NCBI GenBank assembly: GCA_963840055.1
Contig: CAWIXM010000006.1
Span: 1-64,000 of the forward strand
Source of the DNA: Rhodoplanes sp963840055
Lineage (GTDB): Bacteria > Pseudomonadota > Alphaproteobacteria > Rhizobiales > Xanthobacteraceae
DNA: 64,000 nt
Reading direction: 5' to 3'
In this document: piece after piece, positions 38,763 through 48,195 of the stretch
Numbering within the stretch: the stretch's first letter is position 1
Layout: each line of letters starts with the position of its first letter
Program-made: the position numbers and the translations under genes
Notes under the pieces: model-generated
What the model was told of the DNA's origin: nothing
What the model saw: only the letters and a program-made list of their open reading frames with translations
Database searches by the model: none

Positions 38763-39722
38763 TCAGCTCTCCAGCCCGGTCGGCACGTTCTGATTTTCGC
38801 TTTCGAGCTTCATGCCGGCGCCGAGCGCCATCGTCTCCATCAGTGCGGCGAAGTCTTTGGCGAGATAGGCCTTTGGGTCCTTCTGCAGCATGGAGGCACC
38901 GAAATGCGTTTGCAGCACCTCGCGAGTTGCGGCGGTGACCGGCATCGGCACCTCCATCTCGCGGCCGAGTTCGAGTCCGAGATCGATATCCTTGCGCAGG
39001 AGTTCCGGCGTGAAGGTCGTGGTCCAGTCGAGATTGACCAGGGCGGGCGACTTATAGGCCGTGAACATCGAACCGATGACGCTGTTGTTGAGGAACGAGA
39101 GGAAGGCGTGACGCGGCACGCCCATCTTGTTCACCAGCAGCATGATTTCGATCAGGTTCTCGATGGTCACGCCCAGCAAGACATTGTGCGCAATCTTGCA
39201 GACCCGCGCGAGCTCGCCGTCGCCGACATAAGAAACTCCGCGCGGAGCGAACGCCTTCGCCATGTCCTCGATCTTGCGAAAGGCCGGCTCCGGACCGGAG
39301 GCGACCGCGGACAGCTTGCCGGCCTTGATCACCTTGGCGTTGCCGCTGACCGGGCAGACGACGAGTTCGGCGCCGATGTCCTTCGCGCGCTTGCGCAGCG
39401 CAGCCGATTCCTCGACCGAAATGGTCGAGCAGTCAACCAACACCGCCGGCACGCGCCCTTCGGCGGTGAGCGCGCCGTCCTTGCCGAAATAGACCTGCTC
39501 CAGGTCCGCGCCGGTCGAGACCATTGAGAACAGCACGTCAACGTCAGCGAGATCGACCGCCTTGTCGACGACCTTGGCGCCAAGCTTTGCGAGCGGCTCC
39601 GCCTTCGCCCGCGTGCGATTCCAGATCGACACGTCGAAACCGGCCTTGAGCAGGCACTCGGCCATCGGATAGCCCATGCGGCCTATTCCGATCCAACCGA
39701 CCTTCTGCGTATTTTTCGGCAT
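38763..39722 (-). CDS. Beta-hydroxyacid dehydrogenase family (NAD(P)-dependent)
   Basis: This 319-residue protein has the dinucleotide motif WIGIGRMGYPMAECLL, the substrate loop CPVSGNAKVIKAGKL (DAPVSG-like with Cys at the first place) and the catalytic Lys in CKIAHNVLLG. This fits the 3-hydroxyisobutyrate/tartronate-semialdehyde reductase superfamily; the exact substrate cannot be told. GAGGAGAAG precedes the ATG at 39722. It lies downstream of rpoN, where ribosome-hibernation and ptsN genes are common in relatives. Confidence 0.88.
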   Translation of the reverse strand: MPKNTQKVGWIGIGRMGYPMAECLLKAGFDVSIWNRTRAKAEPLAKLGAKVVDKAVDLADVDVLFSMVSTGADLEQVYFGKDGALTAEGRVPAVLVDCSTISVEESAALRKRAKDIGAELVVCPVSGNAKVIKAGKLSAVASGPEPAFRKIEDMAKAFAPRGVSYVGDGELARVCKIAHNVLLGVTIENLIEIMLLVNKMGVPRHAFLSFLNNSVIGSMFTAYKSPALVNLDWTTTFTPELLRKDIDLGLELGREMEVPMPVTAATREVLQTHFGASMLQKDPKAYLAKDFAALMETMALGAGMKLESENQNVPTGLES

Positions 39723-39866
39723 TGTCTTCTTCTCCTCCCGCCGCCGTCGCGTTCCGGCGGACCAAGAGGGGTGCGGTATCATGGTCGCGCCGAGGCGGCA
39801 ATGATGCCGCGCCGTGCGTAGCCCCGCGCTGCTCGTCGCGCGTCGGCGGCAGGCGTGCGCTGCAGG

Positions 39867-41405
39867 TTAGCCGGCGGCGACGGATTGCATCTGCTTGTCG
39901 CGCCGGCGCTGCACGGAAGAAGGGATACGCATCGCCTCGCGATATTTGGCGACGGTGCGCCGGGCGATATCGATGCCGGCCGCGCGCAGTTTCTCGACGA
40001 TCGTATCGTCGGACAGGATCTCGTCCGCAGTCTCCGTATCGATCAACTGCTTGATGCGGTGACGCACCGCCTCGGCGGAGTGGGCATCGCCGCCATTCGC
40101 CGCCGCGATCGCCGAAGTGAAAAAGAATTTCAGTTCGAAAGTCCCGCGCGGTGTCGCCATCGATTTGTTGGCGGTGACGCGCGAGACCGTGGATTCATGC
40201 ATGCCGATGGCCTCGGCCACGGTTTTGAGGTTGAGCGGGCGCAGATGCTCGACGCCGTTGGCGAGGAACGCTTCCTGCTGGCGCACGATCTCGGTTGCGA
40301 CTTTGAGAATAGTCTTCGCCCGCTGATCGAGGGCGCGCACCAGCCAGGCCGCGCTCTGCAGGCAATCGCCGAGATAGGTCTTGTCCGCCTCGGCTTTCGT
40401 GGTGCTCGCCACGCGCGCGTAATAGGCTTGGTTGACCAGCACTTTCGGCAGCGTGTCGGAGTTGAGTTCGATCATCCAACTTCCGTCCGGCGCCGGCCGC
40501 ACGAAAACGTCGGGTATGAGGGGTTGCACAACGGTCGAGCCGATTTTGATGCCCGGTTTGGGGTCGAGCCGGCGGATTTCCGCGATCATGTCGACGAGGT
40601 CTTCATCGCCGACGCCGCAGCACCGGCGCAGCGCCGCGAAATCGCGTTTGGCCAGCAAATCAAGGTGAGCGACCAGCGCCTGCATTGCTGGATCGAACCG
40701 GTCGCGCTCCTTGAGCTGGTTCGCCAAGCACTCAGCCAGATTGCGTGCGCATACGCCCGGCGGATTGAAGGTCTGCAGCAGCGCCAGGACGGCTTCGACC
40801 CGTGCGATCGGCGCGCCGAGCTTGTCCGCGACCTCGACGAGGTCGCCGACGAGGTAGCCAGCTTCGTTGACGAGATCGAGCAGATATGGACCGATCAGCC
40901 GGTCAACCGGATCGCTCGTGGCGAGAATCAACTGCTCGGCGAGATGGTCGGCCAGCGTCGGTTCCGAGGCGATGAAGGCTTCGAGATTGTAATCGTCGTC
41001 ATAGCGCCCGTTGCCGTTTTGCGTCGACCAGTCGGAATAGGGTTGCAGCGTGATGTCTGCGCGCGGGGCAGCCGCGCTTGGCTCGTCCGGAAAGACGTTT
41101 TCGAGGTCGGTATCGAGATTTTTCTCAAGCGCCGCGCGGCTCGTCTCGAATTCGTCCGAGTGCCAATCGGGCTGCGCCGAATCCGTCGCCGTTACTGCCT
41201 GTCCGTCAACCGCCTCGGGTTCGCTGCCCGCCGCCTCATCGCCCGCATCGCGCTCCAGGAGCGGATTGCGTTCGATCTCATTTTCGACATAGGCGGTGAG
41301 GTCGAGATGGGACAGCTGCAGCAGTTTGATCGCCTGCAGAAGCTGCGGCGTCATCACCAGCGACTGGGTCTGTCGAAGCTGCAGCCTTTGCGAAAGCGCC
41401 ATCAC
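39867..41405 (-). CDS. rpoN: RNA polymerase sigma-54 factor
   Basis: This 512-residue protein has the Gln/Leu-rich activator-binding region I (residues 1-50, RLQLRQTQSLVMTPQLLQAI), an acidic region II (about 55-130), the core-binding domain, a helix-turn-helix (VEHLRPLNLKTVAEAIGMHE) and the RpoN box ARRTVAKYRE near the C-terminus. It directs transcription from -24/-12 promoters. It is the last gene of the lptC-lptA-lptB-rpoN run. Confidence 0.97.
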   Translation of the reverse strand: MMALSQRLQLRQTQSLVMTPQLLQAIKLLQLSHLDLTAYVENEIERNPLLERDAGDEAAGSEPEAVDGQAVTATDSAQPDWHSDEFETSRAALEKNLDTDLENVFPDEPSAAAPRADITLQPYSDWSTQNGNGRYDDDYNLEAFIASEPTLADHLAEQLILATSDPVDRLIGPYLLDLVNEAGYLVGDLVEVADKLGAPIARVEAVLALLQTFNPPGVCARNLAECLANQLKERDRFDPAMQALVAHLDLLAKRDFAALRRCCGVGDEDLVDMIAEIRRLDPKPGIKIGSTVVQPLIPDVFVRPAPDGSWMIELNSDTLPKVLVNQAYYARVASTTKAEADKTYLGDCLQSAAWLVRALDQRAKTILKVATEIVRQQEAFLANGVEHLRPLNLKTVAEAIGMHESTVSRVTANKSMATPRGTFELKFFFTSAIAAANGGDAHSAEAVRHRIKQLIDTETADEILSDDTIVEKLRAAGIDIARRTVAKYREAMRIPSSVQRRRDKQMQSVAAG

Positions 41406-41539
41406 TCACCGAAAAGTTGGTCCGGTTCTTGCATAGCCCGTCTTGAACGGACTGTACATCCAACTTTTTGCGAGTTGTTTACAAAGGCTGCCTAGAAAAT
41501 AGGCGCGGCTTGCCGCCCAATTGTTGGGCAAATCCGCTA

Positions 41540-42526
41540 CTACATGCGGAAGGCTTCGCCAAGATACAGCCGACGCACGTCGGGGTTATTGATGATGTCC
41601 TCGGTCTGGCCCTCCATGAGGACCTCTCCCGAATAGATGATGTAAGCCCGGTCGGTGAGGCCAAGAGTTTCTCGCACATTATGATCGGTGATGAGAACGC
41701 CGATGCCGCGCTCGGTAAGGTGGCGCACCAGCGCCTGGATGTCTCCGACCGCGATCGGATCGATGCCGGCGAACGGCTCGTCGAGCAGCATATAGCTCGG
41801 CCGGGTGGCAAGCGCGCGGGCGATCTCGAGCCGTCGTCGCTCACCGCCCGATAGCGCGATCGAGCGCGTCTTTCGCAGGCGGGTAATATTAAACTCCTCA
41901 AGAAGGGCGTTCAAATCGGCCTCACGCTGCTTCTTGTTCGGCTCGACCACTTCGAGCACCGCGCGGATATTGTCCTCGACATTGAGCCCGCGAAAGATCG
42001 ACGGTTCCTGCGGAAGGTAACCGATGCCGAGGCGCGCCCGTTGGTACATCGGCAGAGTGGTCACGTCGTGGCCGTCGAGCTCAATGCGCCCCCGATCGGC
42101 GGCAATGAGCCCGGTGATCATGTAGAATACGGTGGTCTTGCCGGCGCCGTTCGGACCGAGCAGGCCGACCGCTTCGCCGCGGCGCAGATAGAGGCTAACC
42201 CCCTTCACGACCTTTCGGCTGCCGAAACTCTTTTCCACGTTGTGAATGGCGAGGTACCCCTGGGAGCCGGCGTGCCGGACGGTTTGGTCGGGTTGTGGCC
42301 GTTCTGCCTTCCGGGGCTTTGCTTGCTGGCGGGGCGCACGCTCTCGGTTTGCGACGTCCGGGTTGCCGCGCGCCGTGCTGACGCCGCCGCCCTTGCGGGA
42401 CGTGTCCGCGGGCCACGCCGTTTGGCGCGGTGCTTTTACAGGGCGGCGGAACCAAGCGAAAATATCGAACACCCCTGCCTCAACGCCGGGCGCCGCAACC
42501 GAAAAGCGACGGCGGCCTGCCATCAT
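41540..42526 (-). CDS. lptB: LPS export ATPase LptB
   Basis: This 328-residue ABC ATPase has Walker A GPNGAGKTT, signature LSGGERRR, Walker B YMLLDEPFAGID and switch His ITDHN. An unusually long N-terminal extension (about 90 residues, basic and Pro-rich) precedes the first strand (LAIHNVEKSF), as seen in other Bradyrhizobium-like genomes; the true start could be further in. LptB powers LPS transport with LptFG. It lies 31 bases after lptA. Confidence 0.95.
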   Translation of the reverse strand: MMAGRRRFSVAAPGVEAGVFDIFAWFRRPVKAPRQTAWPADTSRKGGGVSTARGNPDVANRERAPRQQAKPRKAERPQPDQTVRHAGSQGYLAIHNVEKSFGSRKVVKGVSLYLRRGEAVGLLGPNGAGKTTVFYMITGLIAADRGRIELDGHDVTTLPMYQRARLGIGYLPQEPSIFRGLNVEDNIRAVLEVVEPNKKQREADLNALLEEFNITRLRKTRSIALSGGERRRLEIARALATRPSYMLLDEPFAGIDPIAVGDIQALVRHLTERGIGVLITDHNVRETLGLTDRAYIIYSGEVLMEGQTEDIINNPDVRRLYLGEAFRM

Positions 42527-42557
42527 GATCCAATCGCAGCACGGCGCGGCCCTAACA

Positions 42558-43208
42558 TCACAGGCCCGGCGGGGTGGAGGGCTTGGGCCTCAGGAGATCG
42601 CTGGCGGAGCCGACGTTAGGTCCGCCCTCCTTTCCGCCGCTCGGCTGGAGCAAGGCTTGAACGCGGCACCGGCTCGATTTGGCGCATTCGACCCGGGAAA
42701 CGCTGGTGGTCAGATCGACGCTCAAGCGGTCCCCTTTGACGACATTCTGGCCTTGCGAGATCACGACATTGCCGACCAACGTGATCACGTTCGTCTTCAT
42801 GTCGAATAAGCCTTTGTCGGCCGTAGCTTTCTGGTCCTTCTGGGTGACGACCACGTCGCCGTGGACTTCGATGCGGCGAATGCTTTTCGAGTCGGCGCCG
42901 TCTTTGGAGGCCGCGGTCTTGGCACCGCCGTTGTAGAAGACAACCATCTTCTTGCAGGTTAGCACCGTGTCGCCCTGCACCAGCTGGACGTCGCCGGTGA
43001 AGGTCGCGGTCTTGTCCTTGTCGCGCACCTCGAGCGCAGCGGCGTCGATCTTAATCGGCTGGTCGTGGTTTTGCGAGAACCCCTGCAACGCGTTGGGCGG
43101 ACCGTTGCCCGCTTGCGGCTGTGCGCCGGCCGCGCCTGAGGCGCCGACCACGGCGGAAAGGGCAAAAATGATCATCCATGCGAAGCGTAGGGACACAGCG
43201 ATCCTCAT
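42558..43208 (-). CDS. lptA: LPS transport periplasmic protein LptA
   Basis: This 216-residue exported protein has an N-terminal signal segment (residues 9-30, ending GAQPQ) and an OstA/LptA beta-jellyroll (IKIDAAALEVRDKDKTATFTG, GDTVLTCKKMVVFY, VTLVGNVVISQGQNVVKGD). It bridges LPS between inner and outer membrane. Its ATG overlaps the lptC stop (ATGA), implying coupled translation. Confidence 0.93.
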   Translation of the reverse strand: MRIAVSLRFAWMIIFALSAVVGASGAAGAQPQAGNGPPNALQGFSQNHDQPIKIDAAALEVRDKDKTATFTGDVQLVQGDTVLTCKKMVVFYNGGAKTAASKDGADSKSIRRIEVHGDVVVTQKDQKATADKGLFDMKTNVITLVGNVVISQGQNVVKGDRLSVDLTTSVSRVECAKSSRCRVQALLQPSGGKEGGPNVGSASDLLRPKPSTPPGL

Positions 43209-43921
43209 TCGGCGTTCGTCGCGGATTGGCTCGTTTTCGGCGGATCCAACACCAGAATCGTTTCCACTCCCTGACTAAACAGCACCACCGCTCCGTTTTC
43301 GGACACATCGACCCGATTGGCTTCGAGGGTGCCATTGGGAAACTTGGTCTCGACCCTCTGGTCCGAGACGATCGTTCCCTTCTTGATGTCGATCGCCGCT
43401 TCGTGCAGCCGCGCCTCATAGCCGGTCGTCGTCCGCACCCAAATGTTGTCGGAAAGCCGGAGCAGGTCGGCCTTGACGTCGTAAAGTCCGGTCTTCGCGG
43501 TGATCTCGAGGAGGCCTTGGTCTTTGGTTTGAAGCTGCGCCCTGAGATCGGTGAGCTCGATCATGCCAGGGTTGGCGAGATCCTGGGACGCGACCCGCGC
43601 CGTTAGCTCGTAGGGAAGCGAGTCGGTCGTGTATCCCGTCAGCCGCGGATGTTCCATCGCGATCTTGTTTCCGGCGACGACGAGCTTGCCCGGGTCGACC
43701 GAGACATTGGCAGGCGCCTGGAACGGATTGAAATAGGCCGCCACGACGATCAGGCCGAGGGCGACGACAATCCCGACCGGTATGCCTATGCGCAGAAAGC
43801 GGATCAGCCGGCTGTGCAGAGCGGCGCGGCGGAACATGCGTTCGCTGCGTGTCCGGCTCGTTACACCGAAAGCACGGACATCCTGTCGCTCAATGGCAGG
43901 CACGGCGACGAGACGATTCAT
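43205..43921 (-). CDS. lptC: LPS export protein LptC
   Basis: This 238-residue protein has one N-terminal membrane helix (about residues 40-62, IGIPVGIVVALGLIVVAAYF) and a periplasmic jellyroll containing YELTARVASQDLANPG and LLEITAKTGLYDVKADLLRL. It belongs to the LptC/YrbK family that passes LPS to LptA. The start at 43921 (MNRLVAVPAIER) has GAGAAG upstream; a longer frame runs into the rnd gene and is not needed. Confidence 0.9.
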   Translation of the reverse strand: MNRLVAVPAIERQDVRAFGVTSRTRSERMFRRAALHSRLIRFLRIGIPVGIVVALGLIVVAAYFNPFQAPANVSVDPGKLVVAGNKIAMEHPRLTGYTTDSLPYELTARVASQDLANPGMIELTDLRAQLQTKDQGLLEITAKTGLYDVKADLLRLSDNIWVRTTTGYEARLHEAAIDIKKGTIVSDQRVETKFPNGTLEANRVDVSENGAVVLFSQGVETILVLDPPKTSQSATNAE

Positions 43922-44025
43922 CCCCAGCTTCTCGTTGCGGATCGCCCCCGGACCGATCCTACGATCCCATGGGCCCAAAATCGCTCGTGAATATGGCCGT
44001 CCCGCGGCGGGTCGCGGCGGCGCTT

Positions 44026-44640
44026 TCACGAATGGGCAAAAATATCCTCGCCCGCCCAACCGGCTAGGTCCAGCTCGGCTCGCGTCGGCAGGAAACGAAA
44101 ACAGGCCTCGGCCAGACGCTCGCGGCCTTCCCGCGCCAGCATTTCGTCTAATCGTGCCTTCAGCGCGTGCAAATGAAGGACATCCGAAGCGGCATAGGCG
44201 ATCTGGGCGTCGGTGAGCTTCTCGGCGCCCCAGTCGGAAAGCTGTTGCTGCTTGGAAACGTCGACGCCGAGGAGCTCGCGTAAAATGTCTTTAAGACCAT
44301 GTTTATCAGAATAGGTACGGATCAGCCGGGAAGCGATTTTGGTGCAGTAGACCGGCGTTGCCATGACCCCGAAAGTCCGGAACAGGATGGCGAGGTCGAA
44401 CCGGGCAAAATGAAAGATTTTCAAACGGTTCGCGTCGGTGAGCAGCGCCTTGAGGTTGGGCGCGTCGACAGCCCCCTGCGGGATTTGCACCACGTCGGCG
44501 CTGCCGTCGCCGGGCGAGAGCTGGACCACGCACAGCCGATCGCGGGCGGGTTGCAACCCCATGGTTTCGGTATCGATCGCAACCGCGCCCTGATAACGGG
44601 CGAGATCGGGAAGGTCGCCGCGATGCAGGCGGATCGTCAT
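44026..44640 (-). CDS. rnd: Ribonuclease D-type 3'-5' exonuclease
   Basis: This 204-residue protein is a single DEDDy exonuclease domain. ExoI IDTETMGL, ExoII FHFARFDLAIL and ExoIII AYAASDVLHLHAL hold the four acidic residues and the Tyr. It lacks HRDC domains, as in the short Rhizobiales RNase D. It probably trims tRNA or other RNA. It precedes lptC by 104 bases on the same strand. Confidence 0.9.
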   Translation of the reverse strand: MTIRLHRGDLPDLARYQGAVAIDTETMGLQPARDRLCVVQLSPGDGSADVVQIPQGAVDAPNLKALLTDANRLKIFHFARFDLAILFRTFGVMATPVYCTKIASRLIRTYSDKHGLKDILRELLGVDVSKQQQLSDWGAEKLTDAQIAYAASDVLHLHALKARLDEMLAREGRERLAEACFRFLPTRAELDLAGWAGEDIFAHS

Positions 44641-44823
44641 TCACGGGGTTCCTGTTGCTTCCGCGCCACGCCGGGCGAAGTTCTCGCGCATTGCATCAAT
44701 CATCTGAAATGAAAGGATTTTTAGCCTCATTTTGGTCACTTGTGTAGCACACGGACGGGGCGGGTCAAAGTCGGGGGTCGGAACCGGCAGCGCTAGTAGA
44801 TGTGTCGCAATCCGGAGGGGGAC

Positions 44824-45264
44824 TTGAGAACGGAGATCCTAGCTGTGGCGGCGGCCTTCCTCGGCCTCGCAGTAACCGACTGTGCCGGGGTCGTCGCGAA
44901 ACAAGCGCAATCGACGCGCGAGCAAGCAACCAAAGCGCGGGCGGAGCGAACGCCAACGTCCCGCCGGGCAAACGCAGCGAGCACATTTAGCTGCGACAAC
45001 GGCAAAATGCTGCGGTCGGCCTATTACTGGCGGGGCCGGCACACCGCGAGCGGCCAGCCTTTCAACCCTAACGGCCTGACCGCCGCGCACCGGACGTTGC
45101 CGTTTGGGACGAAGCTGACCGTCACCAACCCGCGCACCGGCAAATCGGTGGTCGTCGAGATCAACGATCGTGGCCCATTCACGCGCGGTCTGCATCTCGA
45201 CCTCAGTCGGGGCGCGGCGCGGGCGATCGGGCTCACAGGCACCGGTACGGTGTGCGTGTCCTGA
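44824..45264 (+). CDS. RlpA-like exported double-psi barrel protein
   Basis: This 146-residue protein has an N-terminal signal segment (ILAVAAAFLGLAVTDCAG). A double-psi beta-barrel of the RlpA/expansin-like group follows: SAYYWRGRHTASGQPFNPNG, AAHRTLPFGTKLTVTNP and INDRGPFTRGLHLDLSRGAA. The catalytic-type Asp and the HTASG Thr are kept. It lacks a SPOR domain. The TTG at 44824 was chosen as start because GGAGGGGG lies 4 bases upstream; an ATG at 44800 has no such site. It may cut or bind peptidoglycan. Confidence 0.82.
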   Translation: MRTEILAVAAAFLGLAVTDCAGVVAKQAQSTREQATKARAERTPTSRRANAASTFSCDNGKMLRSAYYWRGRHTASGQPFNPNGLTAAHRTLPFGTKLTVTNPRTGKSVVVEINDRGPFTRGLHLDLSRGAARAIGLTGTGTVCVS

Positions 45265-45330
45265 GGCTGACGGGCCGTCGGCGCGTATGATAAGAGAACG
45301 GCCGATTTCATCGTCAGCTGGAGACCCGTC

Positions 45331-45888
45331 ATGCATCGTGGCCCGCCAGTCGTTTGTGTCTTTTTCGCTGTCGCGTCTCTTGTTGCGCCGGCAATCGGCG
45401 CGCTCACCGCGCCGACGCCCGTTCTCGCCCAGGCGGCGGTCCGAGAAGCGCCGTTCGGGGATAAAGCGGGCTCGCTCGCGGTCAATTACACGCGGCTCAA
45501 GCCGCACATTGCTACGGCAGGACTGCTCAAGAACGGCGCGATCCCCGTGCTCAAGGCGCTCGGCTTTGCCACCATCGTCGATCTGCGCAGTCCCGCCGAA
45601 GGGGCGGGCGCCGAAAGGCAAGCTGCCGAAGCCGCGGGGCTGCGCTATGTCAACATTCCGGTGACGGGCGGCGGTCCCACGGACGCGCAAGTCGCCGAGT
45701 TCGCCCGTGTCGTCGGAGACGCCAATAACGCGCCGCTCCTAATCCATTGCGCCTCGGCCAACCGGGTCGGCGCGATGTGGACGCTTTACCGCGTGCGGCA
45801 AGGCATCCCGCTGTCGATCGCTCTCGAGGAGGGGCGGACCGCCGGCCTGCGGCCGGGCCGCGAAGCCGAACTGCGCAAGCGGCTCTAG
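45331..45888 (+). CDS. Exported tyrosine-phosphatase-like protein
   Basis: This 185-residue protein has a signal peptide (residues 1-34) and a dual-specificity phosphatase-like fold with the active loop HCASANRVGA (Cys140, Arg145, a CX4R spacing as in the TIGR01244/DUF442 group). The Asp in TIVDLRSPAE is also visible. Its target is not known. It follows the RlpA-like gene on the same strand after 66 bases. Confidence 0.78.
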   Translation: MHRGPPVVCVFFAVASLVAPAIGALTAPTPVLAQAAVREAPFGDKAGSLAVNYTRLKPHIATAGLLKNGAIPVLKALGFATIVDLRSPAEGAGAERQAAEAAGLRYVNIPVTGGGPTDAQVAEFARVVGDANNAPLLIHCASANRVGAMWTLYRVRQGIPLSIALEEGRTAGLRPGREAELRKRL

Positions 45889-45936
45889 CGGTCGCAGCAG
45901 TCCGGAGGAGGCGAAGGACCGCGTCGATACGTTCGA

Positions 45937-46561
45937 TCATGTCAGCAACAGCAAGACGCCTGTTGCGACAAGCGCGATCAGCCAAACCTGATCGACATTA
46001 AGCCACGAACGCCGCAACTGCTCCAGACCGACCCACTCATAGACGAGGCCGGCAATTGCGGCTGTGACGGCGAGCATGGCCGCGGTGTGAACACCCACGC
46101 TCATGAGGGCGGAGGCGGCCGGCCCGCTCCATTGTGCCGACGGCGTTTCCGGAAAGCACAGCGGCATGAGAGCCGGCCAGAGCATGAGGCCGGCCCCATG
46201 GGCGGTCGCCATCAGGAAGGACCAGATCAAGAGGCCCAAGAGCCCGGTCTGCATACCGAAGCGGACGCGGTGGCGGTGGCCGAAGCGCCAGAGATAGGCG
46301 GCCCATCCAAGCAGAAGCAGGCCGCAGCCGACGCGCACCCAGCCGGGCGGCATGAACGCGCCTGCGACAACCATCAAGACCGCGGCGACTGCGATCGACG
46401 CCGCGTGGCCGGCGGCGATCGGCAGGAGCGAGGTGTAGACCACCGCGCGGCTCTGACGATGCATGCCCAGCGCCACCGCAAACACCCAACCCATCGCCGG
46501 GTTGAGGCCGTGGTAGGCCCCGAGTTCCGGCCAGGGTCAGCCAGGGCCATGCATCACGCAT
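45937..46561 (-). pseudogene. Multi-pass membrane protein gene with a probable frameshift
   Basis: Five or six hydrophobic segments are visible from MGWVFAVALGMHRQSR (46494) to the end. The family's N-terminal LGAYHGLNPAMGW is in this frame but is cut off upstream by a TGA. Another frame supplies the natural start at 46561 (MRDAWPWLTLAG), whose ATG overlaps the stop of the methanethiol oxidase gene (TAATG). Joining the two needs a one-base shift near 46520. The gene is therefore probably broken, or the sequence has an error. Function is unknown; it is coupled to the oxidase. Confidence 0.7.
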
Positions 46562-47961
46562 TACGGATAACAGTACGAATCCGACGAGCAGTCCCCGCCC
46601 TCCAGCCGGACCTGATGCGGCCGGTGCGGCTTGGGCCAGGCGACGAAGAACTTTTTATCGAAGGCGATGCCGCCTGTCGGGCCAGCGTCGAGCTTCACCA
46701 TCCAGCCTTCGATGCCGTCAGGATAGAACTGCGAATCGATGGCGCCATAGAGCGAGTTGGTGAAATAGATGCGCCGCCCGTCGCGACTGATCTCCACCAT
46801 CTGTGGCCCGCCGTTGAGCGCGCCGTTCTTGGCGGCCGGATGCGTGGCCCGGGAAACGATGCCCCCGATGCGTACCTTGCCGGTGAGCTTGGGATTGAAA
46901 GGATCGGACACGTCGTATTGCTGCAGATCGCCGGTGCCCCAGCACGCGACATAGAGAACCCGATCGTCCATCGACAGGTCGATGTCGGTGACGAGCGGCG
47001 GCACCGCTTTGAAGCCCTTGAGCAGGGGCGGCAGCTGGTCCTCGCTTGCCGGCTCGGCCGGGATCTCGATCACCTTCTTGACCGCCCACTTGTCGCCGTC
47101 CTTGTACCAAGTCCAGATCGAGGAGGAGAGGTTTTCCAGGCTCACCACGCAATTGACAAAGCCGTAGGCCTTGCGGGGGTCGTGCGCGGGTCGCAGCTCG
47201 AATACGAGTTGATATTTGTCGCCGAAGTCGATCGTCTGCAGATGTTTGCGCTTATGCAGGTCCCAGAAATGCAGACGGCGGCCGTACTTCGCGCCGAGCA
47301 GGACTTCGGGGATGAGCCCGTTCTCAAACGTATCGGGCGTGCCCCACTCGCTGGTGACGAGCGTATCGTGACCGAGGTGCCACCACGCATCGTAGGCGAG
47401 TTGCTGCGGACCGCGGTCCATCTCCCACTGGCCCCGTACGTCGAAGGTCTCGTGGTCCATCAGGAAAATGCCGCCCGGCCCTTTGCCTTCGCGGTTGCCG
47501 AGGGCCGCCACATAGATGCCTTCGGGTCCGCAGTGTACGGTGTGCGGGCGCGTGTAGCCGGCTCGCTCGGCCACCTCTTCCGGCTCGATCACTCTTACGA
47601 TCTTTGGATTCTTCGCGTCGGGCTTGGTGTCCAAGATATGGATGCGCGACGAGCGGAGGCCCGGCACCACCAAATAGCGCCGCTCGACGTGGGGGTGCGG
47701 TGCGTTGGGACACAGACACGAAGAGCAGGCGTTCCAGCCAAAGTGATGCAGTTCGTCGCCGGTCTTGGGCATCGGTGTCGTGCCGACGATTGTTGAGTAG
47801 GTTGCAGAGCTTGGGTCGACGTCGACCACCGCGAGCGCATCGGGTTTTCTTCGGTCGGGATCAAACGTTGCGACGTAAGCCAGTGTCTCGGGCGCCGCTT
47901 TCATCGCCATGCGGGGAGATGGATAGAAGCTCGGATCGGCAGTCCAGGTCGCCATTGCCAT
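46561..47961 (-). CDS. mtoX: Methanethiol oxidase / selenium-binding protein (SELENBP1 family)
   Basis: This 466-residue protein matches the SBP56/SELENBP1 family: DELHHFGWNACSSC with the conserved Cys pair, PHTVHCGPEGIYVAALG, DIDLSMDDRVLYVACWGTGDL and the HPHQ-type end HRPHQVRLEGGD. Bacterial members oxidise methanethiol to formaldehyde, H2S and H2O2, using copper. AGGAGGAAG precedes the ATG at 47961. Most MtoX proteins are exported, but I see no signal peptide here. A membrane protein gene is translationally coupled downstream. The IS21 element begins 125 bases upstream. Confidence 0.9.
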   Translation of the reverse strand: MAMATWTADPSFYPSPRMAMKAAPETLAYVATFDPDRRKPDALAVVDVDPSSATYSTIVGTTPMPKTGDELHHFGWNACSSCLCPNAPHPHVERRYLVVPGLRSSRIHILDTKPDAKNPKIVRVIEPEEVAERAGYTRPHTVHCGPEGIYVAALGNREGKGPGGIFLMDHETFDVRGQWEMDRGPQQLAYDAWWHLGHDTLVTSEWGTPDTFENGLIPEVLLGAKYGRRLHFWDLHKRKHLQTIDFGDKYQLVFELRPAHDPRKAYGFVNCVVSLENLSSSIWTWYKDGDKWAVKKVIEIPAEPASEDQLPPLLKGFKAVPPLVTDIDLSMDDRVLYVACWGTGDLQQYDVSDPFNPKLTGKVRIGGIVSRATHPAAKNGALNGGPQMVEISRDGRRIYFTNSLYGAIDSQFYPDGIEGWMVKLDAGPTGGIAFDKKFFVAWPKPHRPHQVRLEGGDCSSDSYCYP

Positions 47962-48195
47962 TGCGCTTCCTCCTATCGATGTCGCTGTTCTCTTTGAGCC
48001 GCGAAGTTCAGCCCGCGATCTGCGACTTGTCGGCACAGCCCTCGGCCATGCTCTCCGCCCCGCCGCTCAAAGATGCGACGCGGATGTAAGCGCCGGAGCA
48101 AAAATCCCTCAGTGAAGCAGCCGAGTTGGTCGGTTGCGCCGGAGTAAAAATCCGGCAGTTGGAAGCCCTGTGCCTGCGACGGCGAAGGGCGAGGG

